Origin: Azoarcus sp. TTM-91
GTDB taxonomy: Bacteria > Pseudomonadota > Gammaproteobacteria > Burkholderiales > Rhodocyclaceae
Reading direction: 5' to 3'
Assembly: GCF_012911025.1 (NCBI RefSeq)
Contig: NZ_WUEI01000047.1
Coordinates: forward strand, 1 to 34,738
Length of the DNA: 34,738 nucleotides
Shown here: piece by piece, positions 1 through 8,431 of the stretch
Numbering within the stretch: position 1 is the stretch's first letter
How the letters are laid out: every line of letters begins with the position of its first letter
Translations under genes and position numbers: made by a program
Notes under the pieces: generated by a model
The model's input: the letters and a program-made list of their open reading frames with translations, nothing else
Database searches by the model: none
What the model was told of the DNA's origin: nothing

Positions 1-229
1 CCCCCGCTCCGCGCCCCAGCCCTGTGGCCTGCAGGTCACAGGGCGCTCCGGCGGGTGAAGCAGTGCTTCGCTTTTTCCGCCTGCGCCCCGCGAGGGGAGA
101 GGGGACAAAATCAGCACGCTGGACGGACTGCTTCTCCACCGCCGCCTTGAAAAGATAGCCAGCCGCAGCAGCTGGACCGGACAACCCAGCAACCGAATAA
201 CCCAACAACCCAAAACGGAACCACCCCTC
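1..229. other. Leader region without a gene; contains two inverted repeats
   Basis: No convincing coding region is seen. Positions 19-26 and 37-44 form a perfect 8-bp inverted repeat (GCCCTGTG / CACAGGGC) around a 10-nt loop. Positions 57-61 and 65-69 (GAAGC / GCTTC) form a short stem followed by a T5 run at 72-76, which could be a weak plus-strand terminator for a gene left of the window. The last 60 bases contain several AACCC/AACCN units just upstream of the thioesterase start; there is no clear Shine-Dalgarno sequence among them. Confidence 0.4.
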
Positions 230-649
230 ATGGCCCGCAGCAACATCTATCGCATGCGCATCGCCTTCAGCGATTGCGACCCGGCGGAGATCGTGTTCTT
301 CGCCAACTACTTCAAGTGGTTCGACACCGCCAGCCGCGAGTTCTTTACCGCCTGCGGCGTACCCAGCTGGCGCGACACCAAGGCTCAGCGCGGCATCATC
401 GGCACGCCGCTGGTGGACGTGCAGGGCAAGTTCATGAACTCCGCCACCTACGGCGAAGACATCGAGATCGAAAGCTCGGTGGAAGAGTGGCGCGGCAAGA
501 GCTTCGTCATGCGGCACGTCGCCCGCCGCGGCGACACCGTGCTGTGCGAAGGCCGCGAGGTACGGGTGTTCGCCATCCAGGACCCGGAGAACCCGCTGCG
601 CATCAAGGCGGTGCCGATTCCGGAAGACATCCGCGCCGCCTGCGAATAA
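230..649 (+). CDS. Acyl-CoA thioesterase, 4-hydroxybenzoyl-CoA thioesterase (4HBT) family
   Basis: A 139-residue hot-dog-fold thioesterase, expected to hydrolyse an (aryl) acyl-CoA to free acid and CoA in the cytoplasm. The N-terminus (MARS) and the motif DCDPAEIV at residues 15-22 closely match the Pseudomonas sp. CBS3 4-hydroxybenzoyl-CoA thioesterase, whose catalytic residue is Asp17; Asp17 is kept here. The family usually has DCDPAGIV, so residue 20 is Glu instead of Gly. Further family blocks are GIIGTPLVD near residue 55 and EWRGKSFVMRH near residue 86. A paralogue with about half of its residues identical (counted by eye) lies at 32204-32626. An acyl-CoA dehydrogenase follows 134 bases downstream on the same strand, so the two may act on related CoA esters. 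The true substrate cannot be read from sequence. Confidence 0.9.
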   Translation: MARSNIYRMRIAFSDCDPAEIVFFANYFKWFDTASREFFTACGVPSWRDTKAQRGIIGTPLVDVQGKFMNSATYGEDIEIESSVEEWRGKSFVMRHVARRGDTVLCEGREVRVFAIQDPENPLRIKAVPIPEDIRAACE

Positions 650-783
650 GGCGGCAGGACACAAGGCGGCAGGAAACCGCAGTTACGTCATACGCATTTC
701 CCGGCCACAACGGGCGCCGCGCAGAGAACGCGGCACACAACAGCCACCGGGGAATGCGCCAGAGGAGAGGGGGGGAGAAAGAG

Positions 784-2574
784 ATGCCGGACTACCGCGC
801 GCCGCTGCGCGACATGCAGTTCATCCTGACGGAGCTGGCCGGGCTGGAGGCGGTGTCGCGCCTGCCCGGCTGCGAGGACGCCACGCCCGACCTGGTGGGC
901 GCCATCCTGGAAGAGGCTGGCAAGTTCGCCGCCGGCGTGCTGGGGCCGATCAACCGCCAGGGCGACGAGCAGGGCTGCCGCCTGGAGGCGGATGGCCGCG
1001 TGCGCACGCCGGAGGGCTGGCAGGCCGCCTACAACCAGTTCCGCGATGCCGGCTGGATCGGCCTGTCGCTGCCGCCGGAGTACGGTGGCCAGGGCCTGCC
1101 CAAGCTCGTCTCCACCCCGGTGTGGGAGATGTGGTTCTCCACCAACATGGCCTTCACCATGCTGCCGCAGCTCAACGTGAGCCAGGCGGAGGCGCTGCAT
1201 ATCGCCGCCAGCGACGAGCAGAAGGAAACCTGGCTGCACAAGGTGGTGAGCGGCGAGTGGGCCAGCACCATGAACCTCACCGAGCCGCAGGCCGGCTCCG
1301 ACCTCGCCGCCACCCGCGCCCGCGCCGAGCCGGCGGCGGACGGCAGCTACCGGCTTTTCGGCCAGAAGATCTTCATCTCCTACGGCGAGCATGAGCTCAC
1401 GCCCAACATCGTCCACCTGGTGCTCGCCCGCCTGCCGGACGCGCCGGCCGGGGTGAAGGGCCTGTCGCTGTTCATCGTGCCCAAGTACCTGGTGAATGCC
1501 GACGGCAGCCTGGGCGAACACAACGATGTGCGCTGCATCTCCATCGAACACAAGATGGGCATACACGGCAGCCCCACCTGCACCATGAGCTACGGCGACA
1601 GGGGCGGCGCGGTCGGCTACCTCATCGGCCAGCCCAACCGCGGGCTGGAGACCATGTTCATCATGATGAACGAGGCCCGCTTCGGCGTCGGTGTGCAGGG
1701 CGCCGGCCTGGCCGAGCGCGCCTACCAGTTCGCGCTGGACTACGCCCGCGAGCGGGTGCAGGGCCGCGACGCCGTCAGCGGCGAAGCCGGCAAACCCATC
1801 CTCCACCACCCGGACGTGAAGCGCATGCTGCTCTCCATGCGCGCCCGGGTGATGGCGATGCGGGCGCTGCTCTACACCGCCGCCAGCTGGTTCGATATCG
1901 CCCATCACCACCCGGATACCGAGGTCGCGGCCAAGCACCGCCGCTATGTGGATCTGCTGATGCCGGTGGCCAAGGGCTGGTGCACCGAGGTCGGCAACGA
2001 GGTCTGCGACGATGCCATCCAGGTTTTCGGCGGCATGGGCTTCGTCGAGGAAACCGGCGTCGCCCAGTTCTTCCGCGATGCCCGCATCATCACCATCTAC
2101 GAAGGCACCACCGGCATCCAGGGCAACGACCTGGTCGGCCGCAAGATCCTGCGCGAAGGCGGCGCCACCCTGCGCGAGCTGATCGCCGACCTCGGCGCCA
2201 GCGTGCTGCAGCTGAAGGAAGACGAACAGTTGGGCGAGATCGCCGATGGTTTCGCCGAAGGCGTGGATGCGCTGGAGGAAGCCACCGACTGGATGCTGGC
2301 CAACGGCAAGGACCAACTGGCCGACGTGCTCGCCGGCGCAGTGCCCTTCCTGCACCTGCTGGGCACGGTGTGCGGCGGCTGGCAGCTCGCCCGCGCCGCC
2401 CAGGCCGCACGCCGCCGGCTGGTGGCGGGCGAGGGCGATGCCGAATACCTCGCCAGCCTGGTCGAACTGGCGCGCTTCTACATCGCCACCATAGGCCCGC
2501 AGGCGGCGGCCAACGCCGCGGTGGTGCGGGAAGCGGGCGGGGCGCTGACGCGCTTCGCGGAAAGCGCGTTCTGA
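784..2574 (+). CDS. Acyl-CoA dehydrogenase (large, about 600-residue type)
   Basis: A 596-residue FAD flavoprotein that should introduce an alpha,beta double bond into an acyl-CoA and pass electrons to ETF. The start at 784 follows a purine-rich ribosome site (AGGAGAGGGGGGAGAAAGAG); the frame is open further upstream but that part overlaps the thioesterase and is unlikely to be translated. Domains in order: N-terminal helical domain (GWIGLSLPPEYGG near residue 95), middle beta domain with LTEPQAGSDLAA near 165, C-terminal helical domain, and an extra C-terminal segment typical of the 600-residue subfamily. The probable catalytic base is Glu440 in IYEGTTGIQGND. The family includes medium/long-chain and aryl-alkyl-CoA dehydrogenases; specificity is unknown. 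Its position after a thioesterase suggests a fatty- or aryl-acid pathway. Confidence 0.93.
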   Translation: MPDYRAPLRDMQFILTELAGLEAVSRLPGCEDATPDLVGAILEEAGKFAAGVLGPINRQGDEQGCRLEADGRVRTPEGWQAAYNQFRDAGWIGLSLPPEYGGQGLPKLVSTPVWEMWFSTNMAFTMLPQLNVSQAEALHIAASDEQKETWLHKVVSGEWASTMNLTEPQAGSDLAATRARAEPAADGSYRLFGQKIFISYGEHELTPNIVHLVLARLPDAPAGVKGLSLFIVPKYLVNADGSLGEHNDVRCISIEHKMGIHGSPTCTMSYGDRGGAVGYLIGQPNRGLETMFIMMNEARFGVGVQGAGLAERAYQFALDYARERVQGRDAVSGEAGKPILHHPDVKRMLLSMRARVMAMRALLYTAASWFDIAHHHPDTEVAAKHRRYVDLLMPVAKGWCTEVGNEVCDDAIQVFGGMGFVEETGVAQFFRDARIITIYEGTTGIQGNDLVGRKILREGGATLRELIADLGASVLQLKEDEQLGEIADGFAEGVDALEEATDWMLANGKDQLADVLAGAVPFLHLLGTVCGGWQLARAAQAARRRLVAGEGDAEYLASLVELARFYIATIGPQAAANAAVVREAGGALTRFAESAF

Positions 2575-2924
2575 GCGGGGCGGTGGGGACGTGCTGCGGA
2601 GAGGGCGCCGCGGGGCGGCCCGGTGAGCGGTGAGGCTGGCGCGGGGAATATGCCGTAGCGTCGGGTCGCCGCCGCCGTCCGCTCCCAGCCCGGTGACTCC
2701 ACTCAGGACAGGCCAGTCCAAAGTCATCGCCGCGCGCGGAGGCGAGGGGAACGGCGAGCACCAGATCGCCTGTCTGCATGACTTGCAGCAGGGATCGGCA
2801 AGCATGCAGGCCGGTCGCCATCCGCCCGCTGGCCCGCGCTGATGGCGGCTCACACCAGGCGCATACCCGGATCGCCCCATCCCCGCACAATGCAGACTCG
2901 AACGAACAGCAAGGAGACGAGTGA
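2575..2924. other. 350-base intergenic region, no gene seen
   Basis: No plausible gene is present; short open frames lack ribosome sites and family similarity. The right half holds a strong imperfect hairpin or dyad at 2774-2809, described separately. The nitroreductase ribosome site (AAGGAG) is at the right end. Confidence 0.6.
2774..2809. repeat. Long hairpin or dyad: 12 paired bases, one bulge
   Basis: CTGCATG (2774-2780) pairs with CATGCAG (2803-2809) and CTTGC (2782-2786) pairs with GCAAG (2798-2802). A single unpaired A lies at 2781 and the loop is 11 nt (2787-2797). No T tract follows on either strand, so it is not a standard terminator. It lies 115 bases before the nitroreductase start and could be an operator for a dimeric regulator or an RNA structure. 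Confidence 0.6.
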
Positions 2925-3620
2925 ATGACTGCCGACCCCAAGGCCAGCGGCATGACGGTACGCGACGCCATCCTCGGCCGCCGCTCGGTGCGCGGCTTCC
3001 GCCCCGAGCCGGTGGCGCGCGAACTGCTGCTGGACATCCTGCGGGTGGCTTCGCGCTCGCCCAGCGGCACCAACCTGCAGCCGTGGAAGGTGCATGTGTG
3101 CACCGGCGCGCGCAAGGACGCGCTGAGCGAACGCCTGGTCGCCGCCCACGACGCCGGCGGCGAAGGCCACGAAGAGGAATACCCCATCTACCCGGCCGAG
3201 TGGCGCGAGCCTTACCTCTCCCGCCGCCGCGCGCTCGGCCTCGGCCTGTATTCCCTGCTCGGCATAGGCCGCGACGACAAGGCCGCCCGCCACGCCCACT
3301 TCGCCCGCAACTACCGCTTCTTCGGCGCGCCGGTGGCGCTGTTCTTCACCATGGACAGGGACATGGAGCAGGGCAGCTGGCTGGACATGGGCATGTTCAT
3401 GCAGAACGTGATGCTGGCCGCCCGCGCCCACGGCCTGGAAACCTGCCCGCAACAGGCCTTCGTGCGCTACCACCGCATCGTCTGCGAGGTGCTGGAGATC
3501 CCGCCCGGCGAACGCATGCTGTGCGGCATGGCGCTGGGCTACCCGGACGAAACCGAACCGGCCAACCGCCTGCACACCGAACGTGCCCCGGTGGAGGACT
3601 TCGTCCGCTTCGTCGAATGA
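2925..3620 (+). CDS. Nitroreductase-family FMN oxidoreductase
   Basis: A 231-residue protein of the nitroreductase fold, expected to bind FMN as a homodimer and reduce nitro, quinone or other electron-poor compounds with NAD(P)H. The N-terminal signature ILGRRSVRGF (about residues 13-22), the FMN-binding ASRSPSGTNLQPW (about 43-55) and the C-terminal GMALGYPD block (about 205) are all present, and the length is normal. The start follows AAGGAG with a spacing of 8 bases. The gene stands alone between a hairpin-bearing leader and a good terminator at 3673-3707, so it is probably monocistronic. The physiological substrate is unknown. Confidence 0.9.
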   Translation: MTADPKASGMTVRDAILGRRSVRGFRPEPVARELLLDILRVASRSPSGTNLQPWKVHVCTGARKDALSERLVAAHDAGGEGHEEEYPIYPAEWREPYLSRRRALGLGLYSLLGIGRDDKAARHAHFARNYRFFGAPVALFFTMDRDMEQGSWLDMGMFMQNVMLAARAHGLETCPQQAFVRYHRIVCEVLEIPPGERMLCGMALGYPDETEPANRLHTERAPVEDFVRFVE

Positions 3621-3672
3621 TCTGCATCGGCGGGTAAGGTCTCCTCGACCCCTCTGCACCCGCCTTTCCTCC

Positions 3673-3707
3673 AGGCCTGCCGGCACCATGCCCGCAGGCC
3701 TTTTTTT
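3673..3707 (+). terminator. Rho-independent terminator of the nitroreductase gene
   Basis: AGGCCTGC (3673-3680) pairs with GCAGGCCT (3694-3701), and inside it GGCA pairs with TGCC, giving a nearly continuous stem. It ends in a run of seven T (3701-3707). It lies 53 bases after the nitroreductase stop. The T run is on the plus strand only, so it serves the nitroreductase and not the convergent LysR gene. Confidence 0.9.
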
Positions 3708-3736
3708 CGCCTCACGCAGCGCCGGAGTTCTCGTCC

Positions 3737-4645
3737 TCACACCGACGCCGCAATCTGCTCCCGCAGCCACTGATGCGCCGGATCGCGATGCACCCGCTCA
3801 TGCCACAGCATCAGCATCTCGAAGCCCGGCACCTCCAGCGGTGCCTCCACCACCTGCAGCGCGGCATTCCCCCGCACCAGCCGCGACGGCACCATCGCCA
3901 CCAGGTCGGTACTCGCCAGCACTGCGCCGAGGAAAAGGAAGTGCGGCACCGACAGCGCCACCCGGCGCGCCATGCCCAGCTCGGCCAGCACCGCATCGGT
4001 GGCGCCAGTGAAGCCGCCGCCGTCTGGCGACACGATTACATGCTCCAGCTGGCAGAACTGCGCCAGCGTGGGCCGGCGCTTCAGGCGCGGATGGCCGGCG
4101 CGGCCCGCCAGCACGTAGCGCTCGGTAAACAGCGGGCGGCGGTGCAGGTCCAGTGGTGCTTCGGCTTCGATGAGAAAGGCGAGGTCGATGTCGGCCTGTT
4201 CCGCCTTCTTCGCCACCTGCGCCGGGGTGAACTGGACCACGGCGAGCCGCGCCGAGGGCGCTGCCTGGCGCAACCCGGCGAGCGCCGGCAGCAGCACGGT
4301 GAACTCGCTGTAGTCGAAAGCCGCCACCCGCCAGGTGTGGCGGGACAGCGCGGGGTCGAAAGCGCTGGATGGCGCCACCGCCTGGGCCAGCGCCGCCAGG
4401 GCCTCACGCAGCGGTTCGCGCAGCTCGTCTGCCCTTGCGGTGGGGCGCATGCCCCGGGGGCCGGGCAGCAGCAGCGGGTCGCCGAAAAACTCCCGCAGGC
4501 GGGCGAGTTGCACGCTGACGGTGGGCTGCGCCAGGTGCAGGCGCTCGGCCGCGCGGGTCACGTTGTGCTCGGTCAGCAGGGCATCCAGCGTGACCAGCAG
4601 ATTCAGATCCAGCTGCCGCAGGCTGGCGGGCAGGGAATTGTTCAT
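3737..4645 (-). CDS. LysR-family transcriptional regulator
   Basis: A 302-residue regulator. The N-terminal winged helix-turn-helix (about residues 10-70) includes NVTRAAERLHLAQPTVSVQL followed by LREFFGDPLL, a standard LysR pattern of the NodD/NahR branch. The remaining 220 residues form the ligand-binding domain. It is divergent from the quinone oxidoreductase at 4746, with a 100-base shared upstream region that contains an inverted repeat (4664-4677), so it probably controls that gene and itself. The ribosome site is weak (AGG nine bases before ATG). The effector is unknown; for such pairs it is often a quinone or aromatic compound. Confidence 0.9.
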   Translation of the reverse strand: MNNSLPASLRQLDLNLLVTLDALLTEHNVTRAAERLHLAQPTVSVQLARLREFFGDPLLLPGPRGMRPTARADELREPLREALAALAQAVAPSSAFDPALSRHTWRVAAFDYSEFTVLLPALAGLRQAAPSARLAVVQFTPAQVAKKAEQADIDLAFLIEAEAPLDLHRRPLFTERYVLAGRAGHPRLKRRPTLAQFCQLEHVIVSPDGGGFTGATDAVLAELGMARRVALSVPHFLFLGAVLASTDLVAMVPSRLVRGNAALQVVEAPLEVPGFEMLMLWHERVHRDPAHQWLREQIAASV

Positions 4646-4663
4646 GGCAATACCTGGGATTCC

Positions 4664-4677
4664 GGAAATTCATTTCC
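4664..4677. promoter_or_regulatory. Inverted repeat, candidate LysR operator
   Basis: GGAAAT (4664-4669) and ATTTCC (4672-4677) form a perfect 6-bp inverted repeat with a 2-base centre between the divergent LysR gene and the quinone oxidoreductase. It starts 19 bases upstream of the LysR start codon. The classical T-N11-A spacing is not obvious here, so the assignment rests on position and symmetry. Confidence 0.4.
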
Positions 4678-4745
4678 ACTATATCCGGCGCGCCCCTATC
4701 GTGGCGCCACTCACTTCCACTTCCTGATTGATGGAGCACCCAGCC

Positions 4746-5522
4746 ATGAACGTCCTGCTCGTCTATGCCCACCCGGAGCCGCGCTCGCTGAACGGCGCGC
4801 TGAGGGATTTCACCGTCAGCCGCCTGGAGCAGGCCGGCCATGCGGTGCAGCTGTCCGACCTCTACGCCATGCGCTGGAAGGCCACGCTGGACGCGGACGA
4901 CAACACCGCACCGCAGCCGGGTGCGCGCTTCGATCCCTCGGCGGACTCCATGCGAGCCTTCGAGGGCGGCACCCAGAGCGCCGACATCGCGCGCGAGCAG
5001 GACAAGCTGCGCTGGGCAGACGCCCTCATCCTGCAATTTCCGCTGTGGTGGTTCTCCATGCCGGCCATCCTCAAGGGCTGGGTGGACCGCGTCTATGCCT
5101 GCGGCTTCGCCTATGGCGTCGGCGAACATTCGGATACCCACTGGGGCGACCGCTATGGCGAAGGCATGCTGGCCGGCAAGCGCGCCATGCTGGTGGTGAC
5201 GACCGGCGGCTGGGCGTCCCACTACGCGCCACGCGGCATCAACGGCCCCATCGACGATCTGCTCTTCCCCATCCAGCACGGCATCCTGTTCTACCCCGGC
5301 TTCGAGGTGCTGCCGCCGCATGTGATCTATCGCAGCGGCAAGATCAACGAGGCGAACTTCGGCGAAGTGCGCGAAGCGCTGGGCAAGCGGCTGGACACGC
5401 TGGCAACGACGCCGCCCATCCCTTTCCGCAGGCAGAACGCCGGCGACTACCGCATCCCCGAGCTGACCCTGCGGCCGGAGTTGGCGCCGGGCGAGAGCGG
5501 TTTCGGCATCCACGCCGCTTGA
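4746..5522 (+). CDS. NAD(P)H:quinone oxidoreductase, flavodoxin-like fold
   Basis: A 258-residue flavodoxin-fold protein of the NQO/MdaB/KefF group, expected to use FAD or FMN for two-electron reduction of quinones. It opens with the classical MNVLLVYAHPEPRSLNGAL, in which the loop after the first strand binds the flavin phosphate. LQFPLWWFSMPAILKGWVDR (about residues 98-117) and the GGWASHY block (about 156) also match the family. The start at 4746 is chosen because GGAG lies nine bases before it; an in-frame ATG at 4731 and a TTG at 4728 lie upstream but would contain the ribosome site. It is divergent from the LysR gene, which suggests induction by a quinone or electrophile. Confidence 0.88.
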   Translation: MNVLLVYAHPEPRSLNGALRDFTVSRLEQAGHAVQLSDLYAMRWKATLDADDNTAPQPGARFDPSADSMRAFEGGTQSADIAREQDKLRWADALILQFPLWWFSMPAILKGWVDRVYACGFAYGVGEHSDTHWGDRYGEGMLAGKRAMLVVTTGGWASHYAPRGINGPIDDLLFPIQHGILFYPGFEVLPPHVIYRSGKINEANFGEVREALGKRLDTLATTPPIPFRRQNAGDYRIPELTLRPELAPGESGFGIHAA

Positions 5523-5593
5523 GTTTGCGTGCCGCCTTTCTGCTTCTTCAAGCCATGTTGTGTAAGGGCGCTGCCAGGGCGTGTCACGCAGGC

Positions 5594-6290
5594 TCAGCCG
5601 AGCATATGGAACCGGAAAACGCCGTGATTCGCGGGGATCGTTGATTGCGCCAGCGATGCGGTTAGCCGCAGGCCGTCTTCGCTATTGGTCGTCAGAACGA
5701 ATCCGTTTCCCGAGGTCACGGAGAGCATCGCGAATGCGCGATACCCCGGATTGTTTCCCCATTGCCAGAGGTAGGGGCCCCCTCTGCGTTTTCGATGCCC
5801 CATCCGTATCCCCATGCCAGGCCAAGATCAGGATCGACCGGTATGGGGGCCGCAACAGTCAGGGACAAGAGATCGCTGCGAGAGGCCAGGGCGGCAAGAA
5901 ATCTCGCATAGTCACCTGCGGTCGTATACATCGATGCCGCGGCATTGGATTCGATGAACTCGAAATGCTTGCTGCTGCCAAGCCAGCCGACGCCATCGAC
6001 GACGCGCGCTCGAATGTCATCGGTCAGATGCATCCGGGAATCACGCATTCCCAATGGCTCAAAGACAAAGCGCGAGACTGCCGTTTCTATGCTTTCGCCT
6101 GTCACCGCAGTGATGATGGCCTGCAGGAGCAGATATCCCTCGCCCGAGTACTGCCAACGTTGGCCCGGCTCGAAAGTCGGCGCCAGAATGTCGTCCGACC
6201 AGTTCGGCAAACCGGAGCTGTGGTTGAGCAGGGTTGCCACCGGTATGCGGGCCAATGTGGCTGAAGGAACCCGATCGGCATGGCTGTCGC
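5594..6290 (-). pseudogene. Serine hydrolase (beta-lactamase family) remnant, truncated and frameshifted
   Basis: Two overlapping minus-strand frames together encode the C-terminal two thirds of a beta-lactamase-family (PF00144-type) serine hydrolase. The first frame has TLLNHSSGLPNW, YSGEGYLLLQ (in place of the usual YSN motif) and FVFEPLGM. After GWGIENAEG the homology jumps to the second frame, continuing with GPYLWQWGNNPGYRAF to a stop at 5594. The switch falls in a run of C5 (5778-5782, G5 on the coding strand) and needs one missing base. The N-terminal part with the catalytic SxxK motif is absent; homology fades near 6270-6290, where an RND pump fragment begins on the other strand. The gene is almost certainly dead, unless the single-base change is a sequencing error, which would still leave it without its N-terminus. 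Confidence 0.8.
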
Positions 6291-6315
6291 CTGGTCCGGC
6301 GAATGGCCTCTGGCG

Positions 6316-6776
6316 ATGAAGATAGCCTTCTGGCAAATCGCGATTTTCACCGCGCTGGTGCTGTCGGTGCCGGGCGCCATGCTGGCGCTGTTCCTGGTCG
6401 GCTCCACTCTGTTCATGCCGTCGATGATCGGCCTCATCTGCTGCTCGGTATTGTCGCCAAGAACGCCATCCTGCTGCTGGACTACATCCTCATCACCCGC
6501 CGCGAACACCACCTGGACCGCAGTACCGCCATCCTCGACGCCTGCCGCAAGCGCGCCCGCCCCATCATCAAGACCATCGTCGCCATGGGCGGTGGCATGC
6601 TGCCAGTCGCCCTGGGCCTGGGTGGCGACCCGAGCTTTCGTGTGCCCATGGCGATTGTGGGGATAAGCGGGTTGATTACTTCGACGCTGCTGAGTTTGCT
6701 GGTGGTGCCGGTGGTTTATGGGGGTGTGGATGATGGGGTGAGGGGCCGGGTGGAGAGGCAGAGGGGAGTGCGGTGA
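6316..6776 (+). pseudogene. RND efflux-pump (AcrB-type inner-membrane subunit) C-terminal remnant
   Basis: This encodes about 150 residues of the C-terminal membrane domain of a resistance-nodulation-division transporter, normally over 1000 residues. The first frame carries SVPGAMLALFLVG and FMPSMIGLI. Homology then moves to a second frame with LLGIVAKNAILLLDYI, CRKRARPIIKTIVAMGGGML and LITSTLLSLLVVPVVY. One missing base at about 6438 restores the usual GLIMLLGIVAKN. The upstream nine tenths of the gene are missing; the exact 5' edge is unclear because the first 20-30 residues fit the family poorly. Its left edge abuts the serine-hydrolase remnant, so a deletion or recombination joined two broken genes. 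Confidence 0.8.
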
Positions 6777-6989
6777 GAATGAAGCTTGTCAAGCTGACAT
6801 GCCAGGATTTTGTGGCCTTGAGCCCTGCGTCATCGTGGTGCTTGTTGTACGCCAGATGATTGCGTGGAGGGTTCACCTGGATTGTTATCGGGTTGGCGGC
6901 TCTTCGGCCGTAGCAGACGGTCAGCCGACCCCGAAACTCAGGCGGCTATCGCCTGTGGATTCAACCGGTGGGTGCCTGTGGGCTACGAC
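6777..6989. other. Intergenic region, nothing recognised
   Basis: This 213-base stretch lies between the RND remnant and the end of the MocR gene. No gene, clear hairpin with a T run or repeat is seen. Base composition is lower in GC than the flanking operons, in keeping with the degraded region to its left. Confidence 0.4.
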
Positions 6990-8408
6990 TCAATGAGATG
7001 CAACGATGCTTGCAAGTTTCGCGCATGCGGCATCGATGTTGTCGAGGCGCAGGTTCGTCACGCTGAGTAGCAAGCCGCGTTGCGCATGAGTGCGGCGAAG
7101 ATGCCAGGCGGAGAGGGCAGAAGGCGCTAGGCCGTGTGCGCGGGCAACGTCGACAATGGCGTTGTCGTCGGCGAGCTGTGGAAGCGGTGCGATCACGCCT
7201 AAGCCCGCCGCCAGCGAGTTCGGCAGAAACTCGCTGACATGCGCTAACGCGAGATTGCGGCGCTCGGCATAGAGAGCCTTCATCTGGCGCAGGTGCCGCA
7301 GGAAGTGCCCATCCGCTAGAAACTCCGTAACCGCCAGTTGGGTGGTCCGGTTTGGGGCCGGGGCCAACACAGCAGAGACCTCGACCAGACGCTCCGCCAG
7401 CGAGCGTGGGGCGACGACGAAACCAAGGCCCAGCGCCGGGCTGAGCGTCTTGCTGAACGAGCCGATGTGAATCACGCGGTTCGCGCCTTCGCCTGCGGCA
7501 AGGGCCGGTGCCGCCCGACCGTCGAGCTGCAGTTCTCCAAGATAGTCGTCTTCGATGACCCAGGCCTCCCTTGCCGCCGCCCAGTCGAGCAGGGCGTGTC
7601 TTCGTGCCGGCGACAGGGTCACGCCCAGCGGTGCGTGTTGGCCCGGAGTGACCAACGCCAGGAAGGCGTCTGGCGCGCGGGCGATGCCATCCTTTACGCG
7701 CATCCCCTCGGCATCGATGGGCACGGGTTCGAGCGCGGCTCCGATCAGTTCCAGCGCGCGTCTTCCCAGCGGATAACCTGGCTCCTCGATCCACGCCTTG
7801 CGACCGTGCGCGCGCAGTGCCGTCAACGCAAGCATTAGGCCGTGCCGGTACCCGCTCGTAACGAGGATCTGATCGGGATGACATTGCATTTGCCGGCTGA
7901 CGGCCAGGTGGCTCGCTATCTGGGCCCGTAGCGCAGGCTCGCCGCGTGGGTCAGCGTAGGCCGTATAAGTGATGGCGTCGGCGCGTACTGCACGCGCCCG
8001 CATGCGAGCCCAGAGCTTGGTGGGAAATGCGTCGTGAGCCGGCACGCCCATTTGGAACGGCAGCGGCGTGCTCGAATATGGGCGGGTAAAAGCCGCCAAA
8101 GGCCCGTCGAGTGGCGCCTCGTCGTCCGCTCGGCCGACGAGCGGCCGAGCGCATACGCGTGTGCCTGCGGGGCCGGCACCGAACACCAGGTTCTCGGCGA
8201 TCAGCCGCTCGTAGGCCACGCGGACGGTGCCGCGCGCAACGCCAAGCTGCGCGGCGAGGTCCCGGCCGGAAGGCAAGCGCTGTCCCGGCGCAAGCCGGCC
8301 GTCGAGAATCGCCTGTCGCAGGCTCGCATGGATCTGGTCGCCGATAGGTGCGTCGGTGGCACGGTCCACCTGGATGGAAAGCACATTGGGCGTATTTGGG
8401 TCAGTCAT
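6990..8408 (-). CDS. MocR-type transcriptional regulator (GntR HTH + PLP aminotransferase-like domain)
   Basis: A 472-residue chimeric regulator. The N-terminal GntR winged helix-turn-helix (about residues 12-80) includes APIGDQIHASLRQAILDGRL, LPSGRDLAAQLGVARGTVRVAY and the following wing. A fold-type-I aminotransferase domain follows from about residue 110 to the end; it has DPRGEPALRAQIASHL and the PLP-binding lysine in IGSFSKTLSPALGLGF. Such proteins sense PLP or a PLP-linked amino acid and do not catalyse transamination in the normal way. It is divergent from the AhpD-like gene at 8551, with paired inverted repeats (8432-8462) between them, so it probably controls that gene. Codon use and GC content are a little lower than in the rest of the window. 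Confidence 0.92.
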   Translation of the reverse strand: MTDPNTPNVLSIQVDRATDAPIGDQIHASLRQAILDGRLAPGQRLPSGRDLAAQLGVARGTVRVAYERLIAENLVFGAGPAGTRVCARPLVGRADDEAPLDGPLAAFTRPYSSTPLPFQMGVPAHDAFPTKLWARMRARAVRADAITYTAYADPRGEPALRAQIASHLAVSRQMQCHPDQILVTSGYRHGLMLALTALRAHGRKAWIEEPGYPLGRRALELIGAALEPVPIDAEGMRVKDGIARAPDAFLALVTPGQHAPLGVTLSPARRHALLDWAAAREAWVIEDDYLGELQLDGRAAPALAAGEGANRVIHIGSFSKTLSPALGLGFVVAPRSLAERLVEVSAVLAPAPNRTTQLAVTEFLADGHFLRHLRQMKALYAERRNLALAHVSEFLPNSLAAGLGVIAPLPQLADDNAIVDVARAHGLAPSALSAWHLRRTHAQRGLLLSVTNLRLDNIDAACAKLASIVASH

Positions 8409-8431
8409 TTCGGCAGTTTTTGGGCCTGTCT

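Noticed and set aside
2630..2842. Small plus-strand gene of about 70 codons between the acyl-CoA dehydrogenase and the nitroreductase
   Set aside because: No ribosome site, no family similarity, and it covers the hairpin at 2774-2809.
688..2880. A 730-codon minus-strand open frame opposite the acyl-CoA dehydrogenase
   Set aside because: Same GC-driven shadow effect; the plus-strand enzyme has clear motifs.
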